From NCBI GenBank assembly GCA_902543245.1, contig CACBXQ010000005.1, positions 1 through 64,000 of the forward strand: a stretch of 64,000 bases of DNA, read 5' to 3'. Position numbers and translations under genes: made by a program. A model generated the notes under the pieces. The model was not told the origin of the DNA. It worked only from the letters and a program-made list of their open reading frames with translations, and made no database searches. Source of the stretch: an uncultured Pelagibacteraceae bacterium. Its GTDB lineage: Bacteria; Pseudomonadota; Alphaproteobacteria; Pelagibacterales; Pelagibacteraceae. Positions 25,577-34,020 of this stretch are shown here, piece by piece; position 1 is the first letter of the stretch; every line of letters begins with the position of its first letter.

Positions 25577-26797
25577 ATGTCAGCTATAAACTCATTATCA
25601 GACATTACAGAGAATGGTTTATGTATAGGATGTGGCATTTGTCAAAGTATTGCAGGTAACGAAAATATTTCAATATCAATGACAGAAAAAGGACGTCTTG
25701 AACCAAAAGAAAATAAACCTTTAAACAAGGAAGTATTTGATAAAATTAAAAAAACTTGCCCTGGTGTAATTGTTGAAGGCCTTCCTAAAGAGGCTATAGA
25801 TAATAAATCTAAATATGATTTAGTTTGGGGTTACTATTTGTCATTATTCTACGCGTGGTCTACCGATAAAGATATCAGATTCAAAAGCTCAACAGGTGGA
25901 TTATTGAACGGGTTGTCACTTTACTTATTAGAAACTAATAAAGTTAAATTTATTTTACATACAGGAACTGATCCAAAAAAACCAATGAGAAGTGTATCTA
26001 GGTATAGTTACAATAAGCAAGAATTATTAAATTCAGGAAGTTGCTCTAGATATGGTCCATCCTCACCATTAGACAAATTTAATGAAGCATTAAATAAAAA
26101 TGAACAATTTGCTTTTGTGGGTAAACCATGTGATATAAGTGCGATAAGACAATTATCAAAAATAGACAGAAGAGTTAATGAATTATGTAAATATTTATTA
26201 ACTTTAGTTTGTGGTGGTTTTGGAGAATTTACAAAATCTCAAGACTTTATAGATAGCTTTAATGTTAAAGAAGAAGAATTGTCAATTTTTAGATATAGGG
26301 GATATGGCAATCCAGGTAAAATGTATATAAAAACTAATTCTGGAGAAGAGCATGATAAAGAATACAATTCTTTTTGGGGTGAAGAGTCTACATGGAGAGT
26401 GCCATTTAGATGCAAGATATGTCCAGACGCAATTGGTGATAGTTCTGACTTAGCAGCTTTAGATACATGGCCTGGTGGTTCTCCAGTAGGAGAAGACGAA
26501 GGTTTTAACGCAGCAATCATTAGAACAAAAAAAGGATATGATTTAGTTCATGATGCAAGGGATGCAGGTTATATAAAAATTGGAAATCATCTTAAAATAG
26601 AGGATATAAATGATTTTCAACCTCATCAAGTCAGTAAGAAAAAGGCTGTTTACGCTAGACATCAAGGTATGAAAAATGGAAATCGACCAACTCTAAATAC
26701 TAAAAATTTAAGAATTAAAGAGCTTTATGATTTAAATACTAAGGAGTTTAATGAAAATGAAGCTAAAGGAATTAGTAGCAGATTAACTAAAATTTAA
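25577..26797 (+). CDS. FrhB/FdhB-family Fe-S flavoprotein (coenzyme F420 hydrogenase beta-subunit type)
   Basis: A 406-residue protein of the FrhB_FdhB family. The N-terminal cluster CIGCGICQS provides three cysteines, with another in KKTCPGV. A later CKIC lies in the FdhB C-terminal domain that binds FAD, and the GKPCD motif is typical. Members transfer electrons between a flavin/F420 and another partner; plant and bacterial relatives include 7-hydroxymethyl chlorophyll reductase. No F420 or hydrogenase gene is seen nearby. It follows the double-HTH gene by 2 bases. The electron donor and substrate are unknown. Confidence 0.8.
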   Translation: MSAINSLSDITENGLCIGCGICQSIAGNENISISMTEKGRLEPKENKPLNKEVFDKIKKTCPGVIVEGLPKEAIDNKSKYDLVWGYYLSLFYAWSTDKDIRFKSSTGGLLNGLSLYLLETNKVKFILHTGTDPKKPMRSVSRYSYNKQELLNSGSCSRYGPSSPLDKFNEALNKNEQFAFVGKPCDISAIRQLSKIDRRVNELCKYLLTLVCGGFGEFTKSQDFIDSFNVKEEELSIFRYRGYGNPGKMYIKTNSGEEHDKEYNSFWGEESTWRVPFRCKICPDAIGDSSDLAALDTWPGGSPVGEDEGFNAAIIRTKKGYDLVHDARDAGYIKIGNHLKIEDINDFQPHQVSKKKAVYARHQGMKNGNRPTLNTKNLRIKELYDLNTKEFNENEAKGISSRLTKI

Positions 26798-26810
26798 ATA
26801 AGATTAAGTG

Positions 26811-26879
26811 ATGAAATATATTTTATTAGGTATGGCTTTAGCTTTTGCAATGTATCTTGCAGATAAATACATATTGTAA
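26811..26879 (+). CDS. Possible 22-residue membrane microprotein
   Basis: A short frame encoding MKYILLGMALAFAMYLADKY plus two residues: one hydrophobic helix with charged ends. It begins 13 bases after the FrhB-like stop. The ribosome site (taagtg) is weak. It resembles a single-span microprotein but could be fortuitous. Confidence 0.3.
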   Translation: MKYILLGMALAFAMYLADKYIL

Positions 26880-26888
26880 CAGTTAATG

Positions 26889-26920
26889 TGATAAAATAGC
26901 AGTTGATATCTATTTTATCA
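26889..26920. promoter_or_regulatory. Perfect 11-bp inverted repeat upstream of tldD
   Basis: tgataaaatag at 26889-26899 is exactly complementary to ctattttatca at 26910-26920 around a 10-base centre. It ends 16 bases before the tldD ATG. With no T-run on either side it is more like an operator or 5' leader hairpin than a terminator. AT-rich composition raises the chance of coincidence. Confidence 0.4.
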
Positions 26921-26936
26921 TAACTAAATCTATCGA

Positions 26937-28349
26937 ATGTCAAATTTTTTCCAAAATAGCGATATTGATGTAAATAAAGCTGAAAAAATAGTTTCAGATA
27001 CTCTTAACAAGTGCGATGATGGCGAATTGTATTTAGAAGACTCGAAATCTGAATCTATATTATTAGATGATAATAAAATTAAAAGCTCTAATTATACAAC
27101 TGATCTAGGATATGGATTTAGAGCAATAACAGGTGATGTTGTGGCATATTCTCATTCAAATGAGATCTCCAATAAATCGTTAAAAAGTTCAAGTGAAAAT
27201 TTAAAATCCTCTCATAAAAGCAATATTGGTTCATACAATTCAGACATTAAAAAAACTAATCAAAAATTTTATAGTGATGTTGATCCTATTGAAACTAAAT
27301 CTTTATCATCAAAAATAGAGTTGCTAAATAAAATAAATGAATATGCCAGATCAAAAGATAGATCTGTAAAACAAGTTACCGCAAGTTTTTTAGGAGAGAA
27401 GAAAGATATTGAAATTTTAAGATCTGGAGGTGAGTTACTAAAAGATACAAGACCATTAGTGAGAATTAATGTTTCAGTTATGGTTGAAAAAAAAGGAAGA
27501 AAAGAAACAGGAGTTTATGGAATTGGAGGAAGACAATCATATGATGATTATCTAGTAAATGATAATTGGAAAAAAGTTTGTGATGAAGCCTTTAGAATTG
27601 CATCTACTAACCTGGAAAGCAAACCATCACCAGCTGGAGAAATGCAAGTAGTCTTAGGACCAGGTTGGCCTGCAATTTTAATTCATGAAGCTGTAGGACA
27701 TGGCCTAGAGGGAGATTTTAACAGAAAAAAAACTTCTGCATTTCACGATCTTGTTGGAAAAAAAGTTGCTAGTGATGGAGTTACAATCATAGACGATGGA
27801 ACAATTGAAAATAGAAGAGGAAGTTTAAATATTGATGACGAAGGAACTCCTACCGAAAAAACAGTGTTAATAGAAAATGGAATTTTAAAAAATTTTATGC
27901 AGGATAGAATGAATGCAAGATTAATGAATACAAAATCAACAGGAAACGGAAGAAGAGAAAGCTACAAACATATTGTTATGCCGAGAATGAGAAATACAAT
28001 TATGCTTGGAGGAAATAATACTCAAGAAGAGATGATAAAATCAGTAAATAAAGGAATTTTTGCCGTTAGTTTTGGAGGAGGTCAAGTTGATATTACTTCT
28101 GGTAAATTTGTATTTAACTGTACTGAAGCTTACGAAATAATTAATGGTAAAATTGGATCACCAATTAAAGGAGCTACATTAATTGGAGATGGTCCATCAT
28201 CTTTAAAAGAAGTTTTAATGGTTGGAAATGATATGATGATGGATCCTGGTATTGGCACTTGTGGAAAGGCTGGACAAGGAGTACCTGTGGGTGTTGGCCA
28301 ACCATCTCTACTTATAAATAAAATGACTGTTGGTGGTACAAAAATTTAA
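26937..28349 (+). CDS. tldD: Metalloprotease TldD
   Basis: The catalytic half of the TldD/TldE protease, 470 residues. The zinc site is the HExxxH motif His250-Glu251...His255 (HEAVGHGLEGD), with the downstream glycine-rich C-terminal domain (GIGTCGKAGQGVPVG) typical of the family. TldD/TldE degrades unfolded small peptides, and in some bacteria matures peptide antibiotics or processes antitoxins. The C-terminal end overlaps nothing, but tldE starts 4 bases after the stop, so the two subunits are co-produced. Confidence 0.92.
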   Translation: MSNFFQNSDIDVNKAEKIVSDTLNKCDDGELYLEDSKSESILLDDNKIKSSNYTTDLGYGFRAITGDVVAYSHSNEISNKSLKSSSENLKSSHKSNIGSYNSDIKKTNQKFYSDVDPIETKSLSSKIELLNKINEYARSKDRSVKQVTASFLGEKKDIEILRSGGELLKDTRPLVRINVSVMVEKKGRKETGVYGIGGRQSYDDYLVNDNWKKVCDEAFRIASTNLESKPSPAGEMQVVLGPGWPAILIHEAVGHGLEGDFNRKKTSAFHDLVGKKVASDGVTIIDDGTIENRRGSLNIDDEGTPTEKTVLIENGILKNFMQDRMNARLMNTKSTGNGRRESYKHIVMPRMRNTIMLGGNNTQEEMIKSVNKGIFAVSFGGGQVDITSGKFVFNCTEAYEIINGKIGSPIKGATLIGDGPSSLKEVLMVGNDMMMDPGIGTCGKAGQGVPVGVGQPSLLINKMTVGGTKI

Positions 28350-28353
28350 CCGC

Positions 28354-29673
28354 ATGATTAAAAACGAAGATTATCTAAATAAGGTTGCTGAAAGATGTTT
28401 ATCTAAAGCAAAAAAATTAGGAGCAACCGACGCCAGTGCAATAGTGGTGAATTCTGTTTCAGAAAATATAAATATCAGAAATAAAAAAATTGATGGTTCT
28501 GAAAGGTCTGAAAGTTTAGGAATTAACTTAACAACATATATAAATAAAAAAAAATCATCAATATCCTCATCTAATTTAAACGAGAAGAGTATAGATAGCC
28601 TTGTTGAAAGATGTTTTGAGGCAACAAAAGTAACTCCTGAAGATGAATTGAACTCCTTACCAGATAAAGAATTACACTTTCAAGGTCAAAAAAAACTAAA
28701 TCTTTTTGATGAAACAGAAATCAACAACGAAAAAAAAATTAATTTTATTAGAGAAGCTGAAGATGAGGCGTTCTCAAATCCACAAATTGTAAATACAAAT
28801 GGTTCTGCATTTAGCCAAGTTAAATCTAATTTCATATTATCAAATTCAAATGGTTTTTCTGATGGATATAAAACTTCACAATTTACTGCATATTGTGAGG
28901 TTGTATCAAAAAATAATGGTAGTATGGAAAGAGATTATGAATATACAAGTAAAAGATTTTATAATGATTTGTTAAGCCCTAAGAAAATTGGGAATAGAGC
29001 TGCAGAATTAGCAGTAAATAAACTTAATCCAAGAAAAATAAAAAGTGAAAAAATGAATATTGTATTTGATAAGAGAATATCAAAAAACTTCTTATCATAT
29101 TTTTCAAATGCTATTCATTCAAGCGCAATTGCAAAAGGAACAACTTTTTTAAAAGATAAAATTGAAAAGAAAATATTTAATGAAAAAATTAATATCACCG
29201 ATAAGGGAGATATTGAAAAGGCTAATGGATCAAAGTATTTTGATAATGAAGGTGTTGAGGTAAAAGAATTGACATTAGTTAAAGATGGTATTCTAAAAAA
29301 TTATTTAATTGATACTTATAATGGAAAAAAAATAAATAAAAAATCTAATGGAAGATCTGGTGGTTCTACTAATTTATATTTTGAAAATGGAGATATTAAC
29401 TATGAAGATTTAATAAAATCTGATGAAAAAATGCTATATATTAATGAAACCATTGGTCATGGTACAAATCTGATAACTGGGGATTATTCAGTTGGTGCCT
29501 CTGGTAGAATGATCGAAAATGGTGAATTATTATATCCAGTGAGCGAAATCACAATTGCTGGAAATTTAAATAGTATTTTTCAAAATATTGTTCTAGCTAA
29601 TGATTTAGAATTAAACTATTCAACAAATTCACCAACCATGTTAGTTACAGGTATGACTGTGGGAGGTAGATAA
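28354..29673 (+). CDS. pmbA: TldE/PmbA subunit of the TldD/TldE protease
   Basis: The non-catalytic partner of TldD, about 440 residues. It has the shared U62 fold with GLTTYINKK-type N-terminal strands and a C-terminal TNSPTMLVTGMTVGG motif, but lacks the HExxxH zinc site, as expected for TldE. I take the ATG at 28354, the first ATG after the tldD stop; the frame extends upstream to a TTG inside tldD, but that would be an unusual start. Acts in the cytoplasm as a heterodimer with TldD. Confidence 0.9.
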   Translation: MIKNEDYLNKVAERCLSKAKKLGATDASAIVVNSVSENINIRNKKIDGSERSESLGINLTTYINKKKSSISSSNLNEKSIDSLVERCFEATKVTPEDELNSLPDKELHFQGQKKLNLFDETEINNEKKINFIREAEDEAFSNPQIVNTNGSAFSQVKSNFILSNSNGFSDGYKTSQFTAYCEVVSKNNGSMERDYEYTSKRFYNDLLSPKKIGNRAAELAVNKLNPRKIKSEKMNIVFDKRISKNFLSYFSNAIHSSAIAKGTTFLKDKIEKKIFNEKINITDKGDIEKANGSKYFDNEGVEVKELTLVKDGILKNYLIDTYNGKKINKKSNGRSGGSTNLYFENGDINYEDLIKSDEKMLYINETIGHGTNLITGDYSVGASGRMIENGELLYPVSEITIAGNLNSIFQNIVLANDLELNYSTNSPTMLVTGMTVGGR

Positions 29674-29674
29674 T

Positions 29675-29857
29675 TTGAATCCTACAGATATATTACTTAG
29701 TATAGCAATTGTTGGTATTTACACACTAATATACGTTTATCTGAAATCAAAATATAACAAAAATCAAATTATCATTAAATTATTTTGTGAAGGTTTTGTT
29801 ATTGCTACAATAATTACTGGAATTTTGTATTATTTAATTAAATATATTGGTTCATAA
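29675..29857 (+). CDS. Small two-helix membrane protein, 60 aa
   Basis: Starts at a TTG one base after the pmbA stop. Two hydrophobic helices (about residues 5-23 and 41-57) flank a short lysine/asparagine-rich loop, giving a hairpin in the membrane. It is not a recognised family. Its position directly behind pmbA and just ahead of the cupin gene supports translation within the operon, but the TTG start lowers confidence. Confidence 0.5.
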   Translation: MNPTDILLSIAIVGIYTLIYVYLKSKYNKNQIIIKLFCEGFVIATIITGILYYLIKYIGS

Positions 29858-29866
29858 AACATTTTA

Positions 29867-30274
29867 ATGAGTATTACTAAATCTTTAATTAAAGATCATA
29901 AGATGATACCCCATCCAGAAGGTGGTCATTATGTTGAGGTTTTCAAAAATAAAGATGTCAGTCATATTTACTTCTTACTAGACGAACATGAACATTCACA
30001 CTGGCATCGAATAACTAAAAATGAAACTTTACACTTTTACTTAGGAAGCCCTTTAATAATTTTTACTTCAAAAGATGGTAAAGATTTTCAGTCTATTGAG
30101 ATTGGCTCAAAAAATAAATTTATATTATGTGTGGAAAAAAATACTTGGTTTGCTATGAAACCAAAAGGCTCTTTTAGTTTAATTGGGTGTACCGTTGCAC
30201 CAGCTTTTGAATTTAGTGATTTAGAGCTAGCACCAAAAGATTGGAAACCAACTAAATTTAATATCATTTTATAA
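29867..30274 (+). CDS. Cupin_5 (DUF985) family protein
   Basis: A 135-residue single-domain cupin. The N-terminal MIPHPEGGHYVEVFK motif and the HSHWHRITKNETLHFYLGSPL stretch are typical of DUF985/Cupin_5 proteins; the histidines could hold a metal ion. The late GCTVAPAFEFSDLEL region matches the family C terminus. Biochemical role of this family is not settled; sugar or nucleotide-sugar binding has been proposed. It is probably the last gene of the tldD-pmbA group. Confidence 0.82.
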   Translation: MSITKSLIKDHKMIPHPEGGHYVEVFKNKDVSHIYFLLDEHEHSHWHRITKNETLHFYLGSPLIIFTSKDGKDFQSIEIGSKNKFILCVEKNTWFAMKPKGSFSLIGCTVAPAFEFSDLELAPKDWKPTKFNIIL

Positions 30275-30311
30275 AAAACCTTATCGTATAAAAAAATATT
30301 TTAAACAAAAC

Positions 30312-30340
30312 TTGTTTGAAATAAATAATAAAAGTAGTAT
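30312..30340 (+). promoter_or_regulatory. Sigma70-type promoter for the tRNA gene
   Basis: A TTGTTT hexamer at 30312-30317 and a TAGTAT hexamer at 30335-30340 are separated by exactly 17 bases. Transcription would start near 30347, about 13 bases before the mature tRNA 5' end. Predicted by eye from consensus similarity. Confidence 0.55.
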
Positions 30341-30359
30341 AAACCAACAAATATTTATT

Positions 30360-30436
30360 GGCGGGGTAGCTCAGTTGGTTAGAGCGCAGGACTCATAAGC
30401 CTGAGGTCAGTGGTTCGATCCCACTTCCCGCTACCA
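30360..30436 (+). tRNA. tRNA with CAU anticodon (elongator tRNA-Met most likely)
   Basis: A 77-base cloverleaf with encoded CCA. The anticodon loop is CTCATAA with anticodon CAU, the T arm AGTGG/CCACT is perfect, and the D arm is GCTC/GAGC. It is not initiator-like: the first pair is G-U rather than the C-A mismatch, and the three G-C pairs of initiators are absent from the anticodon stem. tRNA-Ile2, which also carries CAU before lysidine modification, cannot be excluded. Oddities are G-U pairs at both ends of the acceptor stem and an A-G mismatch at the bottom of the anticodon stem. The next base is the last base of the convergent amidase gene. Confidence 0.93.
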
Positions 30437-31849
30437 CTAAAATCTTGGTTTTGTTTTTGAATAATTAAAAACTTCCTCATATTTTTTTGCAAATGAAAAA
30501 ACTTTTAAGTCATCACCTTTTTTTCCAATAATTTGAATTCCCATAGGAGAACCATTTTTATTAAAACCAATTGGTATACTAACAGTGGGTAGCTCCAACA
30601 AACTAGACATTATAAATATTTCCAACCATCTATGATAGGTGTCTAGTTTTTTATTATTTAATTCAGAAGGATATTGAATTTTTTTATCAAAGGGAAAAAT
30701 CTGCGCCGATGGCAATGCTAAAAAATCAAACTTATCAAATAATTTTCCTACTTGATTAAAACAGTCGAGTTTTTGTTTCATGGCAATATCAATATCATCA
30801 TCTTTAATTTTTGATCCTTTCTTATATTCCCATATAGCTTCTTCAGTCATATCATCGATTTTTTTAATATTCATAGCCAAAGTATCATTATAAATACTTT
30901 TTGATCTTAAGCAGATCCAACTTTCCCATAGATAATCCACATTAATTTTAATATCAGGTAAAACTATTGATAAATTATTTTTTTCTAATTCTTTAAGTTT
31001 TTTATTACACATGTCTTCGATTCCATCCTCTAATTCATAGTTATTATACATATCAGACAACCAGCAAATTTTTGTTTTAGAAAATTCATTGTCATTTAAT
31101 TCACAATCATAAAATTTTCCTTGTATATTAAAAGAAAGTGGATCATTTTTATGTTTACCTACAACAGTATCTAAAAAATAAGACATGTCGTCAGGTGTTC
31201 TCCCAAAACATCCAGGTGTTGTAAGTATCGGTAGTTTTTTGTCATGACCTGATCTATCTGATGGAATTAGTCCTGGCGTTGGTCTAAATCCATAAATGTT
31301 TGCAAAGGCTGCAGGTCCTCGACAAGATCCCATTTGATCTGTACCGTCAGCAAATGGTAACATACCAGCAGCAACAGCTGAACTTGCTCCGCCACTTGAA
31401 CCAGCAGCAGATTTTGAAAAATCATAAACATTAGAAGTTGGTCCAAATAATCTGTTTATAGTATGACCTCCAACACCTAATTCTGCAGTATTAGTTTTTC
31501 CAATTATAATTACCCCTTTATTAATCAAACGATCAACAAATAAGGAGTTTTTTTTAGGTAAATAATTTTTAGTACCCTTATATCCATATGTTGTTGGAAG
31601 ACCAGACACATCTGATAAATCCTTAATTGCAATAGGTAACCCACAAAGCATACTTGATTTATCCTTTTGTTCATCTTTTTTTTCAGCTTCATCTAAAATT
31701 TCATTTTCATCTTTAAGAGACACAATTGCATTTAATTTTGGATTGATATTATTGATTTTTTCTAGGTAATATTTGTTAAGTTCTTTAATTGATATTTCTC
31801 TATTTTTAATTAAAAAAATTAATTCTTTCACTGTTTTATTTTCAAACAT
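30437..31849 (-). CDS. Amidase signature family enzyme
   Basis: A 470-residue amidase-signature hydrolase. The Ser-cisSer-Lys triad is intact: Lys76 (PIAIKDL), Ser151 (AAGSSGG) and Ser175 (MGSCRGPA). The spacings of 75 and 24 residues equal those of fatty acid amide hydrolase. It should be cytoplasmic and hydrolyse a small amide; the substrate is unknown. The gene ends exactly next to the tRNA and begins 6 bases downstream of the alcohol dehydrogenase gene, so the two form an operon. Confidence 0.87.
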   Translation of the reverse strand: MFENKTVKELIFLIKNREISIKELNKYYLEKINNINPKLNAIVSLKDENEILDEAEKKDEQKDKSSMLCGLPIAIKDLSDVSGLPTTYGYKGTKNYLPKKNSLFVDRLINKGVIIIGKTNTAELGVGGHTINRLFGPTSNVYDFSKSAAGSSGGASSAVAAGMLPFADGTDQMGSCRGPAAFANIYGFRPTPGLIPSDRSGHDKKLPILTTPGCFGRTPDDMSYFLDTVVGKHKNDPLSFNIQGKFYDCELNDNEFSKTKICWLSDMYNNYELEDGIEDMCNKKLKELEKNNLSIVLPDIKINVDYLWESWICLRSKSIYNDTLAMNIKKIDDMTEEAIWEYKKGSKIKDDDIDIAMKQKLDCFNQVGKLFDKFDFLALPSAQIFPFDKKIQYPSELNNKKLDTYHRWLEIFIMSSLLELPTVSIPIGFNKNGSPMGIQIIGKKGDDLKVFSFAKKYEEVFNYSKTKPRF

Positions 31850-31855
31850 CAGCTT

Positions 31856-33046
31856 CTAACGAGCTTTTTTAATACTCGCTAAAACCATTTCATGAACTTC
31901 TTCTAAAGACGCCTTTTTAGGATTTTGTCCATAGGCTTGATCTTTCATAGATTTTTCTGCTATCCTCATTGCGCAATCCTCAGGTACGCCAATTTCTGCA
32001 AGACTTTTTGGAATTTTAATTCTATCTAAAATTTTTTCTAGATTCTTAATAAATGCATCAACTGAGTGATCTTCAAATTGCATAGCTTCAGACATTCTTT
32101 TAACTTTCTCTTCCATACCTGGAAGATTATATCTCATAACTACAGGAAGAATTATTGCATTCGTTAGTCCGTGATGAGTATTGTATTCGGCTCCAACCAT
32201 ATGAGCAATAGCATGTACTAATCCTAAACCTTTTAAAAAAGAAATTCCTGCTAAGCAAGATCCAACATGCATTCCACCTCTTGCAACTATATTGCTAGGA
32301 TCTTCTACTGCTGTGACTAAAGATTTTGATATCAAAGATAAACCTTCTAAAGCAGCACCATCACACATTGGATTGAAACCAGGAACACAATAACCCTCTA
32401 TACCATGGATTAAAGCATCTGCACCTGTCCATGCTGTTAAGTTTGATGGAAGACCTAGTGTAAGTTCTGGATCAAGTAAGGCAAGTGTAGGTCTTACATC
32501 TGGATGCCACATACAAAATTTCATGCCTTCTTTTAAATAAGTAACCATAGCTGAAATTTCTGTTTCAGCTCCAGTTCCAGCAGTTGTTGGAATAGTTATA
32601 ATTTTTGGGAATGGGTTATCTTTGCTAATTTTAGGCGGAGTTAATTCAAATTCAAAATCTCTTAGTGGAACATCATTATTTGCTGTAAGACATATTAGTT
32701 TGCCTCCATCCATCGCGCTACCACCTCCAATGGCAATTATCGCATCGTGATTTCCATCTTTATATTTTTTACAACCAGCTGCAACTTCATCTTCTCTTGG
32801 ATTGGGAGATATGTCGTAAAATAAATTTGAATTTACATTTGAGCTTGCTAAATATTCTTGTAAATTTTTTATAAATGGTAATTTAGTGCTTCCACTATCA
32901 GTTACTATTAGTGGATTTTCTATTTTTTCATTATTACAGACTTTTCCAATTTCTTTAAGTCTACCTGGCCCATATGCTATGTTTGTAGGAAAGGTCCAGT
33001 CCTGATTTGTTAATATATCTTGTTTGTTAAGTTTAAAGTTTTGCAT
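31856..33046 (-). CDS. Iron-containing (group III) alcohol dehydrogenase
   Basis: A 396-residue NAD(P)-dependent group III alcohol dehydrogenase. The nucleotide-binding GGGSAMDGGK and PTTAGTGAE motifs are present, as are the metal ligands Asp and His in GADALIHGIEGY and His in HAIAHMVGA and NTHHGLTNA. It interconverts an alcohol and an aldehyde; family specificity is wide. It is upstream of the amidase on the same message. The DMT transporter is divergent across 40 bases. The combination suggests catabolism of an amide-containing alcohol or aldehyde, which is inference only. Confidence 0.88.
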   Translation of the reverse strand: MQNFKLNKQDILTNQDWTFPTNIAYGPGRLKEIGKVCNNEKIENPLIVTDSGSTKLPFIKNLQEYLASSNVNSNLFYDISPNPREDEVAAGCKKYKDGNHDAIIAIGGGSAMDGGKLICLTANNDVPLRDFEFELTPPKISKDNPFPKIITIPTTAGTGAETEISAMVTYLKEGMKFCMWHPDVRPTLALLDPELTLGLPSNLTAWTGADALIHGIEGYCVPGFNPMCDGAALEGLSLISKSLVTAVEDPSNIVARGGMHVGSCLAGISFLKGLGLVHAIAHMVGAEYNTHHGLTNAIILPVVMRYNLPGMEEKVKRMSEAMQFEDHSVDAFIKNLEKILDRIKIPKSLAEIGVPEDCAMRIAEKSMKDQAYGQNPKKASLEEVHEMVLASIKKAR

Positions 33047-33086
33047 TTTTTAAATAACCTTTATACATTTATTATTAAAATTTTAA

Positions 33087-34019
33087 ATGAAAAATTCTCC
33101 AGAAACTATTGATATTAAAAAAACTTATCTTGCAATATCATTAATGCTTTTGGCTATCTTGTGCGTTGACTCTTACATGGTAGTTATCAAGTTTCTTGGA
33201 GATGATTATTCAATAATTCAATTAACAGTATTTAGAAATGTTTCGGCAGTAATACCTTTGTTTTTGTTACTTTTTTTCACAAAAGAATACTTTACAGTTT
33301 TTAAAGAAGTAGACCAAAAATTTATTGTTTTAAGCTTTATTAGAGGAATTTGTTTTTTAGCAATGAATGTATTTATTTTTATATCTGTAGTTAATTTACA
33401 ATTCGCAACCGCCATGACATTAACATTTTCTTCTCCATTCTTTATTGTAATTTTATCAATTATATTACTTCAAGACAAAGTTGGTATTTATAGATGGTCA
33501 GCTGTTATAATTGGTTTTTTAGGTGTAGTCATGATTATGAGGCCAACAAGTGATATATTTAATTTCTATTCGATATTTCCAATATTAACAGCAATAGCAT
33601 GGGCTGCATCTGTGGTTGTTTTAAAGTTTATTCATAAAAAACACACTACAGCAAAAATACAATTATATACTTTAATTTTTAATGTAATAGGAGGATTTGT
33701 TTTATTTTTTATAACAACGGGTCATGTTGAAATTGCAAGCACAAGAGACTTTTTTTTAATGACCATGACAGGTATTTTAGGCGGTACAGCGGCAATATTA
33801 TTTATTTATTCTTATAGACTAATATCTGCAAGCAAGATTGCGTCATTTGAATATTTAGGGATACCTTCATCATTCATATTAGGTTGGATATTTTTTAATG
33901 AGGCACCATGGGAACAATTATTTCCAGGCGTGCTAGTAATTATTTTTGCAGGTATGATAATTATATGGAGAGACAACGTAAAGCAAAAATCATTAAAAGT
34001 TAATAAAAAATTTTATTAA
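33087..34019 (+). CDS. DMT superfamily (EamA) transporter
   Basis: A 310-residue integral membrane protein with about ten hydrophobic helices arranged as two EamA repeats (helices 1-5 and 6-10; second repeat begins near FPILTAIAWAASVVVL). Family members mostly export amino acids or related metabolites, but some import. The C terminus is lysine-rich and cytoplasmic. It is divergent from the alcohol dehydrogenase/amidase pair and convergent with the ProV-type gene, with one base between their stops. Confidence 0.85.
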   Translation: MKNSPETIDIKKTYLAISLMLLAILCVDSYMVVIKFLGDDYSIIQLTVFRNVSAVIPLFLLLFFTKEYFTVFKEVDQKFIVLSFIRGICFLAMNVFIFISVVNLQFATAMTLTFSSPFFIVILSIILLQDKVGIYRWSAVIIGFLGVVMIMRPTSDIFNFYSIFPILTAIAWAASVVVLKFIHKKHTTAKIQLYTLIFNVIGGFVLFFITTGHVEIASTRDFFLMTMTGILGGTAAILFIYSYRLISASKIASFEYLGIPSSFILGWIFFNEAPWEQLFPGVLVIIFAGMIIIWRDNVKQKSLKVNKKFY

Positions 34020-34020
34020 A

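Noticed and set aside
26889-26920. Terminator after the FrhB-like gene
   Set aside because: The stem is all but A/T and is not followed by a T-run on either strand, so I list it only as an inverted repeat.
30360-30436. Initiator tRNA-fMet
   Set aside because: It lacks the C1-A72 mismatch and the three consecutive G-C pairs in the anticodon stem.
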